From: S5-327 sp965116015
GTDB taxonomy: Bacteria > Chloroflexota > Dehalococcoidia > Lucifugimonadales > Australimonadaceae
Assembly: GCA_965116015.1 (NCBI GenBank)
Contig: OZ220477.1
Location: 1,612,001-1,676,000, forward strand
Reading direction: 5' to 3'
Length of the DNA: 64,000 nucleotides
Part shown: piece by piece, positions 44,693-53,253 of the stretch
Position numbering within the stretch: position 1 is the stretch's first letter
How the letters are laid out: every line of letters begins with the position of its first letter
The notes under the pieces: generated by a model
Database searches by the model: none
What the model was told of the DNA's origin: nothing
What the model saw: only the letters and a program-made list of their open reading frames with translations
Made by a program: the position numbers and the translations under genes

Positions 44693-46399
44693 TTACAGTT
44701 CGTCGAGGGCTAGCAGGGCTTGGACGCGCGAGGGGGCGTCGGATGGGGGGGCTTGCTCGGCTTCGGCTGAGCGGCGGCGCTTGAGCTCGACGACGCCCTG
44801 GCGCAGGTTGCGAGGGCTCACGACGACGCGCACGGGCAAGCCGATCAGGTCGGCGTCGTTGAATTTCACGCCCGCCGATTCGGGGCGATCGTCGTAGAGG
44901 GTCTCTATGCCTGCGTTCTGTAGTTGTTCGTAGAGCGCGTCGGCGGCCGCTTTCACTTCCGGGTTGTCGGCGTTAAGCGCGAGCAGGTGCGCCTGAAACG
45001 GGGCTATCGGCGCTGGGAATATCACGCCTTTGTCGTCGTGGTTCTGCTCTATCGCGGCGGCGAGCGCTCGCGTTACTCCTATGCCGTAGCAGCCCATAAG
45101 CAGGGAATTGGCGCGCCCACTTTCGTCGGAATACGCGACGCCCATCGCGTCGGCGAAGAAGGCGCCGAGCTTGAACACGTGCCCGACCTCGACGCCGCGG
45201 ACTTCCCGCAGCTTGCCCTGGCCATCGGGGCTTGTGTCGCCCTCTTTGGCTGTGGCGATGTCGATGATCTCGTCGACTTCGAAGTCGCGCGGGTAGTTCA
45301 CGTTGCAGTAGTGCTTGTCTGGCTGGTTGGCGCCCGCCGCGAAGTTTGTTCCCTGCGTAATCGAGCTATCCGCGATCCGGCGGACGCCGGAGAGTCCGAT
45401 GGGCGACGTCGAGCCTGGCGTGAGCCCCGCCGCGGCCGCTTCGCCGGCGCTGGCCAGCCGCAGGTCGCGCGCATGCAGGTGGTTCTTCAGCTTGACTTCG
45501 TTCACTTCGATGTCGCCCCGGATTGCGACGAGCACGGTTTCGCCGTCCGCCTGGTAGAACACGGCTTTGAGCGTCTGGGCGGGGGAGATGTTGATGTGAG
45601 CGGCGAGCGCGCCGATCGTTGTGATTCCGGGGGTGTCGACGATTTCGAGCGCCTGCGGCGGCTCCTCCGGGGCGGGAGCGATGATTGACGACGCCCGCTC
45701 GACGTTTGCGGCGTAGCCGGATTCTTCGCACACGAGGATGACGTCCTCGCCGCTCTCGGCGGGCATAATGAACTCGTGGGAGTCTTTGCCGCCAATCGCG
45801 CCGCTGTCGGCCTCGACCTCGATGGTGGGGAGGCCGCAACGGCGGAAGATGTTCCGGTAGGCGACGCGCATCCGCTGGTAGGTCGCGTCGAGGGACGCCT
45901 GATTGGCGTCGAACGAGTAGGCGTCTTTCATTGAGAATTCGCGTCCGCGGAGGAGGCCTGCGCGGGGACGCGGCTCGTCGCGGAACTTCGTTTGTATCTG
46001 GTAGATGATCAGCGGCAGGTCGCGGTAGGACTCGACGTGGGCGGCGGCGACGGCGGTTACTGTTTCTTCGTGGGTGGGAGCCAGCACCATGGCGCGTTCC
46101 CGGCGGTCGTTGAGGCGGAAGAGGTTCTCGCCGAACGCCTTGTCCCGTCCTGTGAGGCGCCAGAGTTCGGCGGGCTGCAGCGCGGGCATCAGCGTCTCCT
46201 GCCCGCCGGCGGCGTTCATCTCCTCGCGGATGATCTGTTCGATCTTCCGTATGGAGCGCAGCGCGAGCGGGAGGCACGTGTACACGCCGGCGGCGACCTG
46301 CAGCATCATGCCGGCGCGCAGCATAAGGCGGTGGCTCACCGTTTCCGCTTCGGCGGGATCTTGTCTTAGTGTCCGTGAGAGGAAGCTTGACGCTCGCAT
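44693..46399 (-). CDS. proS: Prolyl-tRNA synthetase
   Basis: 568 residues, bacterial-type. Class II motifs: LRSIRKIEQIIREEMNAAGG, PTHEETVTAV, the motif 2 YQIQTKFRDEPRPRAGLLRGREF with the aminoacyl site, motif 3 GCYGIGVTRALAAAI, and the inserted YbaK-like editing domain in the middle (DTPGITTIGALAAHINISPAQTLKAV). The C-terminal anticodon domain ends KRRRSAEAEQAPPSDAP. It charges tRNA-Pro. Divergence from the downstream helicase is normal intergenic. Confidence 0.96.
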   Translation of the reverse strand: MRASSFLSRTLRQDPAEAETVSHRLMLRAGMMLQVAAGVYTCLPLALRSIRKIEQIIREEMNAAGGQETLMPALQPAELWRLTGRDKAFGENLFRLNDRRERAMVLAPTHEETVTAVAAAHVESYRDLPLIIYQIQTKFRDEPRPRAGLLRGREFSMKDAYSFDANQASLDATYQRMRVAYRNIFRRCGLPTIEVEADSGAIGGKDSHEFIMPAESGEDVILVCEESGYAANVERASSIIAPAPEEPPQALEIVDTPGITTIGALAAHINISPAQTLKAVFYQADGETVLVAIRGDIEVNEVKLKNHLHARDLRLASAGEAAAAGLTPGSTSPIGLSGVRRIADSSITQGTNFAAGANQPDKHYCNVNYPRDFEVDEIIDIATAKEGDTSPDGQGKLREVRGVEVGHVFKLGAFFADAMGVAYSDESGRANSLLMGCYGIGVTRALAAAIEQNHDDKGVIFPAPIAPFQAHLLALNADNPEVKAAADALYEQLQNAGIETLYDDRPESAGVKFNDADLIGLPVRVVVSPRNLRQGVVELKRRRSAEAEQAPPSDAPSRVQALLALDEL

Positions 46400-46488
46400 A
46401 ATTGCTCAAGGATAGCAGAGGCCCCTACCCTGCCCTGTCGCTTGCCGCCGGCTTCCGGCGAGGAATCGAGCGCGCGCCGACAGGAGCG

Positions 46489-47901
46489 CTACGCGCTGGC
46501 GGCGGCTGCGGACTTGTAGAGCGAGATGTCCATCGGGGCGAGGTCGGCGCCGACGTGGGCCTTGATGGCGTCGAAGAACTCCAGATCCCACTCGCTCACG
46601 AATGTGACGGCGACGCCTGCGCGGCCCATCCGGGCTGTGCGTCCGATGCGGTGCACGTACTCTTCGACACTCTCGGGAATATCGTAGTTGATCACGTTCG
46701 CGACTGTGGGGACGTCGATGCCGCGCGAGGTCAGGTTCGTTGAAATCAGGAGTTTCAGTTTGCCGTCTCGGAAGCTCTGCATCACCGCGTTGCGCTCTCC
46801 CTGCGGGAGGCCGCCGTGGATCGCGGCGACGGGGATGTCGCGCCGGCTCAGCGAGCGCACGAGCCAGTCGACGTCTCCCTGCGTGCGGCGGAACACGAGC
46901 GTCTGCTCGCTGCGGTTGAGCACTTCGAGCAAGGCTGAGAGCTTGTCGCGATGCGCCACTTCGACGTAGCGCTGCTCCACTTGCTCCACCGGCTCTGACT
47001 CCTCGCCTACGCGGAACCATTCCGGCTCTCTGAGGTACGAGTAGATGAGGCGGCGGATGGCGGTGGGCACGGTGGCGGTGAAGAGCGCCGTCTGCCGCGA
47101 GAGAGGGGTCGCCCGCAGGATGCGGCGGATCGCGGGCAGGAAGCCGATGTCGAGCATCTGATCAGCCTCGTCGAGGGTGACCATCCGCACGCGGTCGAGC
47201 CGGAGAGCGCCGCGGTCGAGCAGGTCGATTACGCGTCCGGGGGTTCCGACGACGATAGGCGCTCCGCGCTCGAGCGATTTGATCTGGGGACCGAGGCGGG
47301 CGCCGCCATACACCGGAACGACTTCGGCGCCGCGATGCTTGCAGAGCTTGGCGAGCTCTTCGGTTACCTGACGCGCCAGTTCGCGAGTGGGGGTCAGCAC
47401 GATGGCCTGCACGTGGCGCTCGCGGGCGTCGACCGCCTCCGCGATCGGGATGCCGAATCCGGCGGTTTTTCCTGTGCCAGTCTGCGCCTGACCCACGATG
47501 TCGGCGCCGCGCAGCAGCGGCTCGATGACGAGCTCTTGTATGGGCGTTGGGCGCGTGTAGCCCATCTCGGCGATGGCCCGCGCAACCGGCGCCGATACTC
47601 TCACGGAGCCGAAGTCGTTGTTCCGAGGAGCCGGGCCGGGGCGCATCTCTTCGCGGTCTTCGGGCGAGCGCGGACGGCGAGGCGCGTTCCCGTTGGCGGC
47701 GGGACGACGCGGGGGCTGGGCGTTTTCCCGTTTCGGCGGGCGCGATGCGGCTGTGGGCGAGCGATCCGCGCGTCCCCGGCGCGAGCGGGAGCTTCGCTCG
47801 TTCGCGGGAGCGGAGGGGTTAGTTTTGGGTGGGGGGTCGGATGGGTCAGCAGCCGACGGAGCGGGCTTGCTGAGGAGCCGAGAGAGGAGCTTGGGAATCA
47901 T
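46489..47901 (-). CDS. DEAD-box RNA helicase
   Basis: 470 residues from MIPKLLSRLL (47901). Motifs: Q-like RPTPIQELVI, I AQTGTGKT, Ia PTREL, II LDEADQML, III FTATVP (usual SAT), IV-V, VI HRIGRTARMG. The N-terminus (SAADPSDPPPKTNP, RRGRADRS) is a proline/arginine-rich disordered arm. Such helicases (RhlE/CshA-like) unwind structured RNA, often in cold. Its 5' end is duplicated at about 49920-50078 as part of the island's tandem duplication. The helicase frame is intact. Confidence 0.93.
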   Translation of the reverse strand: MIPKLLSRLLSKPAPSAADPSDPPPKTNPSAPANERSSRSRRGRADRSPTAASRPPKRENAQPPRRPAANGNAPRRPRSPEDREEMRPGPAPRNNDFGSVRVSAPVARAIAEMGYTRPTPIQELVIEPLLRGADIVGQAQTGTGKTAGFGIPIAEAVDARERHVQAIVLTPTRELARQVTEELAKLCKHRGAEVVPVYGGARLGPQIKSLERGAPIVVGTPGRVIDLLDRGALRLDRVRMVTLDEADQMLDIGFLPAIRRILRATPLSRQTALFTATVPTAIRRLIYSYLREPEWFRVGEESEPVEQVEQRYVEVAHRDKLSALLEVLNRSEQTLVFRRTQGDVDWLVRSLSRRDIPVAAIHGGLPQGERNAVMQSFRDGKLKLLISTNLTSRGIDVPTVANVINYDIPESVEEYVHRIGRTARMGRAGVAVTFVSEWDLEFFDAIKAHVGADLAPMDISLYKSAAAASA

Positions 47902-47956
47902 GCGTCTCCAGTATGCCACATCGGGGCGGTTGAAGCCAACGGAGCGGGGCGCGCAG

Positions 47957-49804
47957 CTACGACGCGTCGCGAGGGGCGGCGGTCAGCAGGCGGAGCAGTT
48001 CGGGGAGGACGCCCTGGCGTCCGATGCCGAGGAACTGCGCGTAGATGGCGCGGATGCGGTCGGGGCCGACGGCAGGGTTGGGGTTGTGTTCCGCTTTGTT
48101 GCGTAGGTCTCGAAGCGTTTTGAGGTTCTTTACCGTCCGCTTGTCTTTTGTGAGGAAGCGCACATTATTATCGGAGAGGCCGAGGCTACGGAAGTACGCT
48201 TTGATGTCGCTGTGCTCCAAGAGCGTTATGTAGTCGCTGATGCTTGGGTTTGGGCTGCGGCGCGATTGTTGCGGCTCGTCGAGTACGAAACGGAGGCGCG
48301 TGGAGTCCGATCGATTCTTATCCGCCCACTCATCCAACGGTTCCCACAAGTTGTAGTAGAAGACTTCTTCAGTTGCAATGCGGATTTCGTTTGCAATGCC
48401 GGAGTATCTGGCGTAGATTGCGGATGTCATCATCCTGTCCGCTGTAATCAGGGCGGACTGCGCTCGCTTGGAGAGTTTCTCCCAGAGGCCATCGCTGAAG
48501 AAGTACGTCCTCAAGCGTTGCGCCGCTAGTTCGTCGTCCTGGTCTCTAAGCAGGGCGCGGAGTCTGTCCGGTGTCACTTGGGCTCGCGCCCAGCCGCTCT
48601 TTTCAAGCCAGAATTCGTAGTCGGTACCTCCGATGGTGTCGATATCCCTATCTACAGTTGAGATGTACTGGTAGTCATCATGGTCAAAGGAGCATTTACT
48701 CAGTAGTTCGCACGCGTCTGCCACTGCTGGCCAGTCAGCGTTCACGCCAGTAGCCTGTTCAATATTGGCGATGCAGTCCATGGCTAGATTCTCTGCATCG
48801 AAAAGCCAGGGGGTTATCGGGCTTTCGGAATTGCCTTCATAGTGCCCATCCTGGATGCCTTCCAGGTATCTGCGCTCAGAGTACCTGCGTGGAATAGCTA
48901 TGGATTTGGTTATCTCTGTTAGCGCAGCCGCGTAATCTCTTTGCTGGAATGCTAGCTCCGCGGCTATTCGTTTCGATAGCGAGCGAACCACGGAATGGAT
49001 TTGCTTGCTATCCTCACCGCCGCTGTAGGAGCCACTCTCGCTATCCTCGCCATAGGAGCCACTCTCGCTATCCTCACCCCCGCCATAGGGGCTACTCGCG
49101 CTATCCTCACCTTCGTCATCCTGAGAGACATATTCGCTATCCTCCTCGTTGTCGATGTACCTGGCGCGGTCGTATCTGGCGAGCAGATTCTCCAATTCGC
49201 TGTGCGTGGGCTGGATATCGTCTCCGTAATCATATAGCAACCAAGTGACGAAGAGAATCGCTCCCTTGACGTTGATGGCTATGGCTAACTCGGCTGGCGA
49301 ACCCTCTTGATCGGGCTGGTAGGTGACGTCAGGCAGCGTCAACTGTTTCAGAGAGCGCAGCATATCGTCAGAGGGCAGCGGGTTCGGGCGTCCTGTCAGG
49401 TATTGGAATGAACCGATATGGACAGCTTGATATCCTTTGCTCTTTTTGATCATCGCTTTCCGCATTGCTTCATGTATTTTCGTTGCAATATGCTCGGGGA
49501 GGCTAAAGGGGGTTCGGGGGATTCGAACGCTCAGTTTCTCGTTACCATCCTGTGTTTCATCGTCGGAAGTAATCTGTTCTACAGCGTCCTCTTCCGGATT
49601 CTCTAAAATCCGCCTCTTAATGTCCTCCCAGATAATGTTGTACTCTTCTCTGAATCCGCGCATACCTGGGCCCCAGGGGAAGTGGTCGAAGAGCGAGTCA
49701 AATAGCTCGGCGGAGCATTGCTCGAGCGCGTCGGGGTCCGCCGCGCCGGACTTCATCAGGCGTTGGAATTCTTCGAGCACTTCGTAGAATCGTTCGTAGG
49801 GCAT
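47957..49804 (-). CDS. HEPN-like protein A, large, with acidic repeat linker
   Basis: 615 residues starting MPYERFYEVLEEF. Residues 1-200 are a unique helical domain with a hydrophobic segment (INVKGAILFVTWLLYDYGDD). Then a low-complexity Asp/Glu/Ser/Gly/Tyr linker (GEDSESGSYGEDSESGSYSG). The last 220 residues match protein B at 50131: RLRTYFFSDGLWEKLS.. and the terminal RNKAEHNPNP, with R568-x4-H573 as a HEPN RX4-6H motif. HEPN domains are RNases in many toxin and phage-defence systems. The ending (IRAIYAQFLGIGRQGVLPEL) is shared. It sits 55 bp upstream of the helicase start. Function is inference. Confidence 0.7.
   Translation of the reverse strand: MPYERFYEVLEEFQRLMKSGAADPDALEQCSAELFDSLFDHFPWGPGMRGFREEYNIIWEDIKRRILENPEEDAVEQITSDDETQDGNEKLSVRIPRTPFSLPEHIATKIHEAMRKAMIKKSKGYQAVHIGSFQYLTGRPNPLPSDDMLRSLKQLTLPDVTYQPDQEGSPAELAIAINVKGAILFVTWLLYDYGDDIQPTHSELENLLARYDRARYIDNEEDSEYVSQDDEGEDSASSPYGGGEDSESGSYGEDSESGSYSGGEDSKQIHSVVRSLSKRIAAELAFQQRDYAAALTEITKSIAIPRRYSERRYLEGIQDGHYEGNSESPITPWLFDAENLAMDCIANIEQATGVNADWPAVADACELLSKCSFDHDDYQYISTVDRDIDTIGGTDYEFWLEKSGWARAQVTPDRLRALLRDQDDELAAQRLRTYFFSDGLWEKLSKRAQSALITADRMMTSAIYARYSGIANEIRIATEEVFYYNLWEPLDEWADKNRSDSTRLRFVLDEPQQSRRSPNPSISDYITLLEHSDIKAYFRSLGLSDNNVRFLTKDKRTVKNLKTLRDLRNKAEHNPNPAVGPDRIRAIYAQFLGIGRQGVLPELLRLLTAAPRDAS
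49021..49115. repeat. Imperfect tandem repeat in the HEPN A linker
   Basis: A unit around taggagccactctcgctatc recurs three times with 27-33 bp spacing, starting at 49027 and ending with the variant taggggctactcgcgctatc. It encodes the acidic Gly/Ser/Tyr linker. Repeat number probably varies between strains. Confidence 0.75.
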
Positions 49805-49918
49805 GCTACGCCTGCGCAGGCTGCGTTTCGGCGGCGACGGCTTCGATTTCTTCGAGGAGAGCCGTGAGCATGTCGGCCTCTTCGACTACGCGGGATTTGC
49901 GTCCTTTGCGGAATATCG
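49786..49918. repeat. Copy of the ispG 3' end and HEPN start (homologous to 55327-55459)
   Basis: These bases match 55327-55459 with about ten mismatches. They contain the last 37 codons of ispG, its TAG, and the first codons of the following gene (ATGCCCTACGAACGATTC, MPYERF). It is the right edge of the tandem duplication. Confidence 0.9.
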
Positions 49919-50093
49919 GCGAGGCTGCGAGCGAGCGATTCGCGCGTCCACGGGGCGAGCGGGAGCCTCGCGCGTTCGCGGGGGCTGGGGGGTTAGTTTT
50001 GGGTGGGGGGTCGGATGGGTCAGCAGCCGACGGAGCGGGCTTGCTGAGGAGCCGAGAGAGGAGCTTGGGAATCATGCGTCTCCAGTATGCCAC
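49806..50093 (-). pseudogene. Chimeric ORF: helicase N-terminus joined to IspG C-terminus (duplication breakpoint)
   Basis: 95 codons, unbroken. Residues up to about 58 match the DEAD-box helicase N-terminal arm (MIPKLLSRLLSKPAPSAADP...GRANRSLAASP) and the remainder matches the IspG C-terminus (IFRKGRKSRVVEEADMLTAL...). The junction lies near 49919-49925. The order minus-strand is helicase' then IspG', so it is the seam between two tandem units. It happens to be in frame, so a small protein could be made, but neither part has its active site. Probably a relic. Confidence 0.88.
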
Positions 50094-50130
50094 ATCGGGG
50101 CGGTTGAAGCCAACGGAGCGGGGCGCGCAG

Positions 50131-51243
50131 CTACGACGCGTCGCGAGGGGCGGCGGTCAGCAAGCGAAGCAGCTCGGGGAGGACGCCCTTGCGTCCGATG
50201 CCGAGGAATTGCGCGTAGAGGGCGCGGATCTGGTCGGGGCCGACGGCGGGGTTGGGGTTGTGTTCCGCTTTGTTGCGGGCATCCATGAGGTTTTGCAGAT
50301 GCCTGGGCATTCTCGATTTGTCAGTCAGGAAGCGCATACCATCGCTCTTGTCCGCGATGCCTAGGCGTGTGAAGTAGGATTTCGCAGCTTTCGTCCATAG
50401 GGCCTGCTTGTAGTGTGAAAGTCCTGGGGACTGCTCTCCGAGAGCACTCTTTATTGATAAGAATCCGGCTGCTTCTTCATCGGAGAATCGACGCTCTTCG
50501 ACGCATCTAACGAGGGGAAGCCATAGATGGGTGTAGAGAATGCGTTCTGTGGCGCGCTGGATGTGGTTGAGTATCGTGAAAAGCATGCTTTCGCGCTCTC
50601 TTTCCATCCATGCTCTATCGGCTATGATTAGCGCGTTCTGCGCATCTTCGGGAATCAGTTTCCACAGAGCGTTAGAGAAAAAGTAGCGTCGCAGTCGTCG
50701 GACAGCCCTGCTGTCCTCTCGGAAATCATAGAGGCTCTTAAGCTGCGAGGGCGACAATTGAGCTTCAGCGAAGCCTGCGAGGCGGTGAGTATAGGCAGTG
50801 AAATTCTCATCGCCGTACTCCCTGATACTCTCACAGGCCTGAAGCACATTCCCCCAATTGACATTGTGAGGCGAGCGCTTCAGTTCCTCGCACCATTGCA
50901 TCGCACGTTCATTCCAATTCTCCAGTGGCCAAGGAGTCCGGTCAAGTTTAAATGTTTGGCGAAGATGGGAATCTTCTGGAAGTACTTGGGTTAGATGATG
51001 CAAAGCAGTCTCGTAGTCAGCCTCTCTTGCAGCATGCTCCACGCCCACTCGATTTCGGAGGCAATCGATTTTTCTCAGGTGGTCATCGATACTGCTAAGC
51101 CTAATCTCCACTGACATTACTAGCACTAGGTCATCAACGTCAGTCTCATGCGGTAAGTCTTCATCTGGCGGAAAGAGACTCTGGAAGATCGGATGGCGAA
51201 GTATCTGTACTTTTTTTAGGGGATTATACCTTTCGCTAGTCAT
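50131..51243 (-). CDS. HEPN-like protein B
   Basis: 370 residues from MTSERYNPLKKV at 51243; the ATG overlaps the restriction gene stop (TAG at 51236-51238) and has GAGG upstream. The C-terminal 220 residues match protein A: RLRRYFFSNALWKLIPEDAQNALIIADR and the terminal ARNKAEHNPNP with R323-x4-H328 in the HEPN RX4-6H style, and then the almost identical tail. The N-terminal 150 residues differ from A and lack its acidic linker. Coupling to the REase gene suggests joint expression. Function unproven; RNase-type effector is a hypothesis. Confidence 0.7.
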   Translation of the reverse strand: MTSERYNPLKKVQILRHPIFQSLFPPDEDLPHETDVDDLVLVMSVEIRLSSIDDHLRKIDCLRNRVGVEHAAREADYETALHHLTQVLPEDSHLRQTFKLDRTPWPLENWNERAMQWCEELKRSPHNVNWGNVLQACESIREYGDENFTAYTHRLAGFAEAQLSPSQLKSLYDFREDSRAVRRLRRYFFSNALWKLIPEDAQNALIIADRAWMERERESMLFTILNHIQRATERILYTHLWLPLVRCVEERRFSDEEAAGFLSIKSALGEQSPGLSHYKQALWTKAAKSYFTRLGIADKSDGMRFLTDKSRMPRHLQNLMDARNKAEHNPNPAVGPDQIRALYAQFLGIGRKGVLPELLRLLTAAPRDAS

Positions 51244-51250
51244 CCCTCGT
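51218..51250 (-). repeat. 33-bp inverted repeat, copy 1 (REase 3' end/HEPN B 5' end)
   Basis: This sequence recurs inverted at 54809-54841 with one mismatch. Here it encodes the last four residues of the restriction enzyme (TRDD, TAG) and the first nine of HEPN B. The two copies bound the 3.6-kb block holding the RM genes, the IS and two small genes. Confidence 0.9.
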
Positions 51251-52237
51251 GAACAGGTGCTCTGAAGGGCGCCAGCTGGGTGCGGCATACGCGTCGGCTA
51301 ATTCGAGCCAACGTGTTATCCGTCTCTCCGGTGCGCACGATTCACCCCAGTATGTCACGAAAAGCGCATCGTCCATCTCAAATGCCACGTCTCTTATCAA
51401 ATCCTGTATATCTGCAAGGGCGTGCATGATGTACAAACCTTCAGGATTGTTACCGTCACCTTTTGATCCAGCAACACTGCCCGCTGTCCACAGGTCGCGA
51501 GCCTGAGGGCAGAAAACGCCGTGGTGCATCAGCAGATAGAGTGATGCGTCGTTGTACTTCCCACGCGTGTAGCGATCGGCGCAGATGGATGGAAAGAGCA
51601 AAGCAGCCTCTGCACGTAGCTCCTGTTTATGGGATTTCTCTAGGTTCATATAGAACCTCACCGCGACAGGCACTGTGTGCTCTGGTTCTAGCCACCATAG
51701 ACGCTCGCCTTCGCCCAGACGGCCCCTGGAGTAATCGCGGATGTGTCGCATCTTCTCATCGTCGGGCAGTATGGCGAACTCTTGGTAGGAGACGGGTAGT
51801 AAGTCGAAGAGGCGCGATTTAGTCTCCATATCGAGCGTAAAACGCGGCGCATGAGACACGCGAACATGTGAGATGCAGTCTTCGTATTTGGCCCACCGTG
51901 CTTGTGGCTCTCCCCCAGCCTTCCCATAGATTACATAGACAAAATCCACATCGCGGTCGCGCATCCCCTCGAAGATGCTGTTGCCGACCGCAACCCAAGT
52001 GTCCTGCTTGGTGTATTTGACTTCGACGCCAAAGCCGTTGGCGCGGATGTCAGGGAAAGCATGTGGATGGAATGATGGAGTAACGTTCAGCCCTAAGTCT
52101 TCGGCAGCGTGTCGTAACGTGTCCTGTACATGCTGCTCAAACCGCTCTGGGTCGTGGTAGAGAGTGCTAGAGCGCAGATCACTCGTGAGTAGGTTGCATG
52201 TACGCGTTAGCACTTGCTCGAACTCTGCTCCGTTCAA
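51236..52237 (-). CDS. Type II restriction endonuclease, PD-(D/E)xK
   Basis: 333 residues from a TTG start with GGGAG upstream. The PD-(D/E)xK core is visible: FPDIRANGFGVEVKYTKQDT with Pro62-Asp63 and Glu72-Val-Lys74, preceded by the helix that usually carries the first Glu. It sits directly downstream of, and overlaps by 59 bp, the cytosine methyltransferase gene. The pair forms a type II restriction-modification system. The recognition sequence cannot be deduced by eye. Confidence 0.85.
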   Translation of the reverse strand: MNGAEFEQVLTRTCNLLTSDLRSSTLYHDPERFEQHVQDTLRHAAEDLGLNVTPSFHPHAFPDIRANGFGVEVKYTKQDTWVAVGNSIFEGMRDRDVDFVYVIYGKAGGEPQARWAKYEDCISHVRVSHAPRFTLDMETKSRLFDLLPVSYQEFAILPDDEKMRHIRDYSRGRLGEGERLWWLEPEHTVPVAVRFYMNLEKSHKQELRAEAALLFPSICADRYTRGKYNDASLYLLMHHGVFCPQARDLWTAGSVAGSKGDGNNPEGLYIMHALADIQDLIRDVAFEMDDALFVTYWGESCAPERRITRWLELADAYAAPSWRPSEHLFTRDD

Positions 52238-53210
52238 AGTACTCCCTCACTGCCCGTGCGACGTGCCACGCGAGCACTGGCGGCACCGCGTTGCCGATTT
52301 GCCGCTCAGTCGCCCGCATCCCTGCGGTGAACGAGAACTCGTCAGGGAACGACTGCAAGCGCGCGGACTCACGGAGCGAGATGCGCCTGGGCTGGTTGTA
52401 GTGCCACTGCGTATTCCCGTGGTGTTCGGCGCGGATGGTTGTGGCTGGTCTGTCCGCTACAAGGAAACGGTCGCCCTGTTCCGGCGATCGCGCAGCCTTA
52501 CTCCACTGGTGGCTAGTCGCCGGGTCTTCAGGCGTTTCTTCCAAGTCGTAGAGGGCATCTTTCACCGTCATGATGCTCTCGCTGCCTCCGGGGTGCTCGA
52601 ATCTCCGTCGTCCCTTCACCCCTACGATGAAGACGCGCTCTCGCCTTTGAGGAACGCCATAGTCAGAGGCAGTGTAGAGGTGTGAACCGACCTTGTAGCC
52701 GCACGATTCGAACTCGCTCAGCATCTTCGCGAACATCTCGCGCCCCTGCGCCTGCTGTAAGCCCTTGACGTTCTCCGCTACGAAGACACGAGGTCGCACT
52801 CGCCGAAGAACTTCAATCATCTCCCTGTAGAGGATAGTGCGGCTGCCGTCCCCTGCAAGGCGTGAGCCGTTGATGGAGACATCTTGGCAAGGGAATCCCC
52901 CTATCACCACGTCCGCAGACTTTGGCAGGGTGTCCATAACGCCGCCGATATCTCCTCTATGGATAGAACCGAGATTGCGTTCGTAGGTGTCGCAGGCAGC
53001 ATCGTCGATGTCATTGGCCCAGGTAATCTCGAACGGCAAGCGGTCGTAGTATCGATTGCCGAAACAGAAGCCGCCGGTGAACCCCAAGTCCATACCACCG
53101 CAACCTGAGAACAGGCTAACGACGCTGATTCTCCCTACCGAGACCCCGCTGCTACGTGTCGTACAGCACTCGAATGTGGCTCGAACATTCCCAGAGGAAC
53201 CAGTATTCAT
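52179..53210 (-). CDS. DNA (cytosine-5) methyltransferase
   Basis: 343 residues from ATG at 53210, with GTGAGG six bases upstream; 53240 is a weaker upstream start. Motif I VVSLFSGCGGMDLGF (30-44), IV GGFPCQDVS with catalytic Cys108, VI AENVKG (145-150), VIII QRRERVFIVG, IX SARLQSFPDEF and X QIGNAVPPVLAWHVARAV are all intact. It methylates cytosine in its target, protecting against the paired restriction enzyme whose gene overlaps its 3' end. Confidence 0.95.
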   Translation of the reverse strand: MNTGSSGNVRATFECCTTRSSGVSVGRISVVSLFSGCGGMDLGFTGGFCFGNRYYDRLPFEITWANDIDDAACDTYERNLGSIHRGDIGGVMDTLPKSADVVIGGFPCQDVSINGSRLAGDGSRTILYREMIEVLRRVRPRVFVAENVKGLQQAQGREMFAKMLSEFESCGYKVGSHLYTASDYGVPQRRERVFIVGVKGRRRFEHPGGSESIMTVKDALYDLEETPEDPATSHQWSKAARSPEQGDRFLVADRPATTIRAEHHGNTQWHYNQPRRISLRESARLQSFPDEFSFTAGMRATERQIGNAVPPVLAWHVARAVREYFERSRVRASANAYMQPTHE

Positions 53211-53253
53211 CCCTGCCTCACCCCCCCGGCAGTCGAGCATAGCCGACTGTTCG

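Larger units (their letters stand above)
47815..50162. repeat. Long direct repeat (174 bp, identical): helicase 5' end plus HEPN gene 3' end
   Basis: 47815-47988 and 49989-50162 are identical over 174 bases. Copy one runs from the DEAD-box helicase N-terminal coding region into the last codons of the HEPN gene at 47957. Copy two runs from the chimeric ORF into the last codons of the HEPN gene at 50131. Outside this stretch similarity falls but continues. It is the left edge of a tandem duplication. Confidence 0.95.
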
